From NCBI GenBank assembly GCA_028718745.1, contig JAQULF010000009.1, positions 1-37,487 on the forward strand: a stretch of 37,487 nt of DNA, read 5' to 3'. Made by a program: the position numbers and the translations under genes. Below the pieces are notes generated by a model that saw nothing but the letters and a program-made list of their open reading frames with translations, did not search any database and was not told the origin of the DNA. This DNA comes from Patescibacteria group bacterium (GTDB taxonomy: Bacteria > Patescibacteriota > JACPGU01). Of the stretch, positions 34,497 to 37,487 are shown piece after piece. The stretch's first letter is position 1. Each line of letters begins with the position of its first letter.

Positions 34497-35159
34497 ATGA
34501 TTTCTCATCACAAGCACGGCATAAAACAAACATTGGGAGCTTTTTTAGTTGTACTAATTGGCTCCGCAGCTTTATTTTTGGTTATTCGGCCAAACCTTTA
34601 TTCTGTTGCTTCAGAAAAAAAAACTTATGTTCCGCCTGAAGGCATTTTATTAAGCCTGCCCGATACAGACAAGATTGATACAAGCGAAAAGATAACAACC
34701 GAGCCAAATGCAAAATCTCGAGATATTTATATTGCTCAACCGCAAGGCTTGCCATTATTCAAAGTTACTGAAGTTGTCGATGGAAATACTATTATTTTAG
34801 AGGGAATATCCCGAATAAGATTGATTGGTATCAAAGCCCCTGATCAAGATGAAGAGTTTGGCATAGAAGCTACCGATTTTCTGAAAGCCTTGGTTGACCA
34901 GAAGGAAGTTTATTTTCAAATTGATGAAAAAAACCCGCAAGATGAATTAGGCAGATTGCGAGGAATTATCTATATTGATAAAAAGAATGTGAATATCGAA
35001 ATTTTAAGAGCCGGATTTGCCCATATTTTTCCAACCACGCCTTCCATCGTGGGTTATGATGATTGGGCTTATTTTGAAAATGAAGCCCGTGAAGCAAAGA
35101 GGGGATTATGGTCGGGAGAAAAACCCAAACTAAAAGACATTCTTAAACCATCGTTTTAA
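34497..35159 (+). CDS. SNase-like (thermonuclease) domain protein with N-terminal TM
   Basis: VTEVVDGNTIILEGISRIRLIGIKAPDQDEEFGIEATDFLKALV...DELGRLRGIIYI...NIEILRAGFAHIF...FENEAREAKRGLW. Confidence 0.9.
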   Translation: MISHHKHGIKQTLGAFLVVLIGSAALFLVIRPNLYSVASEKKTYVPPEGILLSLPDTDKIDTSEKITTEPNAKSRDIYIAQPQGLPLFKVTEVVDGNTIILEGISRIRLIGIKAPDQDEEFGIEATDFLKALVDQKEVYFQIDEKNPQDELGRLRGIIYIDKKNVNIEILRAGFAHIFPTTPSIVGYDDWAYFENEAREAKRGLWSGEKPKLKDILKPSF

Positions 35160-35275
35160 TCTACTTTTTAGATTGATATAAACCTTATCGCAATTTAAAA
35201 ATTTTTCTAAATTTTTGTCCGCAATTTCGTTGGGATTAAATTGACTCTGCCCCAATAAGGGCAAGGAGGTATCTC

Positions 35276-35650
35276 GTGGCAAAAAAACAAGGATTTACGG
35301 TAGTATTTAACTCCGGGTATGGCGGGGTGATTAAATTAAACTTCCTGCTTCCGACTCAAAACAAGGTCGGAAAATGGGCAAAAAGGATCCATGAGAAGTG
35401 GAGTGATTCAATGGGCCGGAAGGTTTATGCTAGAATCTTTCGGGCCATTATGGAAGATGGCGGATTTCTTATCTGGATCATGATGGAAATCAAGCCACCA
35501 AAACCCGATGAAGCAATCATCATCAAGGAACAATTTGTTATAAAAAAGGGCCCGGGCGACCTATTCATCATCAAAAAAAGCCCCTCTCGCAACTTTCTAA
35601 CGGGGAGATTCATAAAGAATCCCCATACAGTTTCTATCGAGACGGCTTAA
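35276..35650 (+). CDS. Hypothetical protein, GTG start
   Basis: SD AAGGAGGT 6-7 nt upstream; own terminator-like 3' end. Confidence 0.6.
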   Translation: MAKKQGFTVVFNSGYGGVIKLNFLLPTQNKVGKWAKRIHEKWSDSMGRKVYARIFRAIMEDGGFLIWIMMEIKPPKPDEAIIIKEQFVIKKGPGDLFIIKKSPSRNFLTGRFIKNPHTVSIETA

Positions 35651-35671
35651 GCCCGAACCGTTCCTCTACAA

Positions 35672-35712
35672 CGAAAAGGTGCTTCTGCTAATAATGCGGG
35701 GCACTTTTTGTT
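35672..35712 (+). terminator. Probable intrinsic terminator
   Basis: aaaaggtgc...gcactttttgtttt. Confidence 0.5.
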
Positions 35713-35816
35713 TTCCCCAAAAAATCTCCTTTCAAATATAAAATGTTTTAATTATAATAAAAGCATTACTCCTATTGGTCAAAAAATAAAAATATAATGT
35801 AGGCGGATTTTTTAGC

Positions 35817-37073
35817 ATGGCTTCTCAAAAAAAACAAACCAGCGTCGGCATTGACATAGGCAACACTTTTGTGACAACCGTTGTCATGACCCAAGATAAA
35901 GAAACCGGTGATTTGAATATCATCGGCCATGCGCAATCATTAAGTACCGGCATGCGCAAAGGAATGGTGGTGGATATTGATGAAACGGTCTCCGCTATTT
36001 CTCAATCGCTGGAAGAAGCTGAAAGAATGGCTGGCGTTCCAATCGAGCGAGCCTTGGTTTCTATCGGCGGACAGCAAGTTAGCTCATCCAATAGTCGTGG
36101 CGTAGTAGCCGTATCGCACGAGAACGGTACGATTGTCAAAGAAGATATTGATAGAGTAATAGAGGCCGCCAAAGCTTTTTCTATGCCGGCCAATCGCGAG
36201 GTAGTACATGTTATTCCGCGCTCATTTATCGTCGATGGTCAAGAAGGAATCAGAGACCCTTTGGGGATGAAAGGAATCAGGCTTGAGGTAGACGCGCATG
36301 TTATTACCGCATCTTCTCCGGTAGTCAAAAATATTCTAAAATGCGCCTATCAAACCGGAGTTGATATCGAAGAAATGATATCTTCCTCTCTGGCCGCATC
36401 TCGCGCAGTGACTACCCGAAAGCAAAAAGAAATCGGAGTTGTGGTTGTGGACATCGGCGGAGGCGGAACCAATATCGCTGTTTTTGAAGAGGGAGAGGTT
36501 TTCTATACCGGCTTTGTTCCAATTGGCTCAAGCCACATAACCAATGACATCGCCATAGGGCTCAAGGCTTCGATTGAATTTGCCGAAAAGGTAAAAGTTG
36601 AATACGGCGCGGCCACTACTAATCATATTGCGGAAAGAGATTCTATTAATCTTTCGGAAATTGATCCTGAAATTGAAAAAGGATCGGTCAGCAGAAAATA
36701 CATTGTGGAAATTATTAACGCAAGATTGGAAGAGCTTTTTCAAATGGTCAAAGACGAATTGCGAAGGGTTGGCAGAGATGGATTGCTTCCGGCCGGAGCG
36801 ATTATTACCGGCGGTGGAGCGAAGATTGAAGATATTGCCGAAGTGGCTCGCGAGACATTGAGGCTTCCCGCTCAAGTAGGCAAGGTGGTTGAACCGATTA
36901 TATCAATTGATACCGGGATTTTGGATGATCCGTCTTATTCCACCTCTATCGGCCTTTGCCTCTGGGGACTTGATCTTTATCGCGATCAAGCGTTGATGGG
37001 AGGAATCATGAACAGTATCGGGAGAGTGGGAGGAGTGCTTGGTAAATTAAGTAGGGTTTTTAGAAAAAAATAG
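35817..37073 (+). CDS. ftsA: Cell division protein FtsA
   Basis: SVGIDIGNTFVTTVV, VVVDIGGGGTNIAVFEEGEV, AGAIITGGGAKIEDIAEVARE. Confidence 0.95.
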   Translation: MASQKKQTSVGIDIGNTFVTTVVMTQDKETGDLNIIGHAQSLSTGMRKGMVVDIDETVSAISQSLEEAERMAGVPIERALVSIGGQQVSSSNSRGVVAVSHENGTIVKEDIDRVIEAAKAFSMPANREVVHVIPRSFIVDGQEGIRDPLGMKGIRLEVDAHVITASSPVVKNILKCAYQTGVDIEEMISSSLAASRAVTTRKQKEIGVVVVDIGGGGTNIAVFEEGEVFYTGFVPIGSSHITNDIAIGLKASIEFAEKVKVEYGAATTNHIAERDSINLSEIDPEIEKGSVSRKYIVEIINARLEELFQMVKDELRRVGRDGLLPAGAIITGGGAKIEDIAEVARETLRLPAQVGKVVEPIISIDTGILDDPSYSTSIGLCLWGLDLYRDQALMGGIMNSIGRVGGVLGKLSRVFRKK

Positions 37074-37172
37074 TCAATTTTTCGCTTAAAATAATAACTA
37101 TTAGACAAAGCTTAAAAATTATGCTATATTTGGCTTAAAAGGAAATTTTGTTTAATTTTTATATATAACAAA

Positions 37173-37191
37173 GCCTGCCTCGCCGGTAGGC
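37173..37191. repeat. GC-rich palindrome, family P3, upstream of the ftsZ SD
   Basis: gcctgcctcgccggtaggc; shares cctgcctcgccgg with 6770-6790. Confidence 0.65.
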
Positions 37192-37206
37192 GGGGATGGA
37201 GGAATA

Positions 37207-37487
37207 ATGCCTATGAAAATGAAAAAAACCAATATTTCTTCTGAAAGCTCTCTTGCGACAGCTAGTAATATAGTTGGAGCGAGTGGGGATGTTTTTGCTA
37301 GGATCAAGGTAATTGGCGTTGGCGGATCAGGCTGTAACGCCGTCGACCGCATGATTAACGCAAAATTGAAAGGCGTAGAATTTGTTGCGGCAAATACCGA
37401 TGCTCAAGCTCTTTATCACTGCCAGGCTCCGATAAAAATTCAAATCGGAAAAGAAACGACACGCGGACTTGGAGCCGGAGCTGATCC
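37207..37487 (+). CDS. ftsZ: Cell division protein FtsZ (3' end outside window)
   Basis: [63 protein letters not shown]. Confidence 0.97.
   Translation, partial: MPMKMKKTNISSESSLATASNIVGASGDVFARIKVIGVGGSGCNAVDRMINAKLKGVEFVAANTDAQALYHCQAPIKIQIGKETTRGLGAGAD

Noticed and set aside
34222-34533. Minus-strand 103-aa ORF
   Set aside because: Overlaps the NYN gene and the inverted-repeat spacer; no coding support.
1-37487. tRNA or rRNA genes
   Set aside because: No cloverleaf or T-loop GGTTCGAATCC pattern or rRNA core sequence recognised by eye; a tRNAscan/Infernal run would be needed to be certain.

Overview
The window looks like a chromosomal segment from a small-genome bacterium, probably Patescibacteria/CPR (inferred from gene content and style, no search run). 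It carries housekeeping genes: nusB (partial), rpmF, leuS, tsaC/sua5, tspO, radA, a mpg-type glycosylase, a wecG/tagA-like glycosyltransferase, nusA, clpC, hisS, a cyclophilin-type PPIase, a stand-alone LigD-type polymerase domain, purB-purC-purE, cca, an NYN-domain protein, an SNase-like nuclease, ftsA and ftsZ (partial). Small ORFans, many with their own strong SD and terminator, lie between them. The main observations are: (1) a complete Nudix domain inserted in the LeuRS editing domain; (2) two RAYT/Y1-type transposases with matching palindromic repeat families, one family sitting in-frame inside the RAYT, mpg (twice), nusA (twice) and clpC, the other bounding a RAYT that interrupts a dinD-like gene and recurring as a doublet in the clpC leader; (3) a third family of ~160-170 bp MITE-like repeats, one copy directly abutting a truncated hicA; (4) a perfect promoter plus perfect CIRCE upstream of clpC; (5) a G7-tract frameshift in purE within a GC-richer purB-purC-purE island; (6) tandem Cys-rich microproteins; (7) a hairpin-U7 structure at the predicted 5' end of the nusA mRNA. 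No rRNA, tRNA or CRISPR array was recognised.
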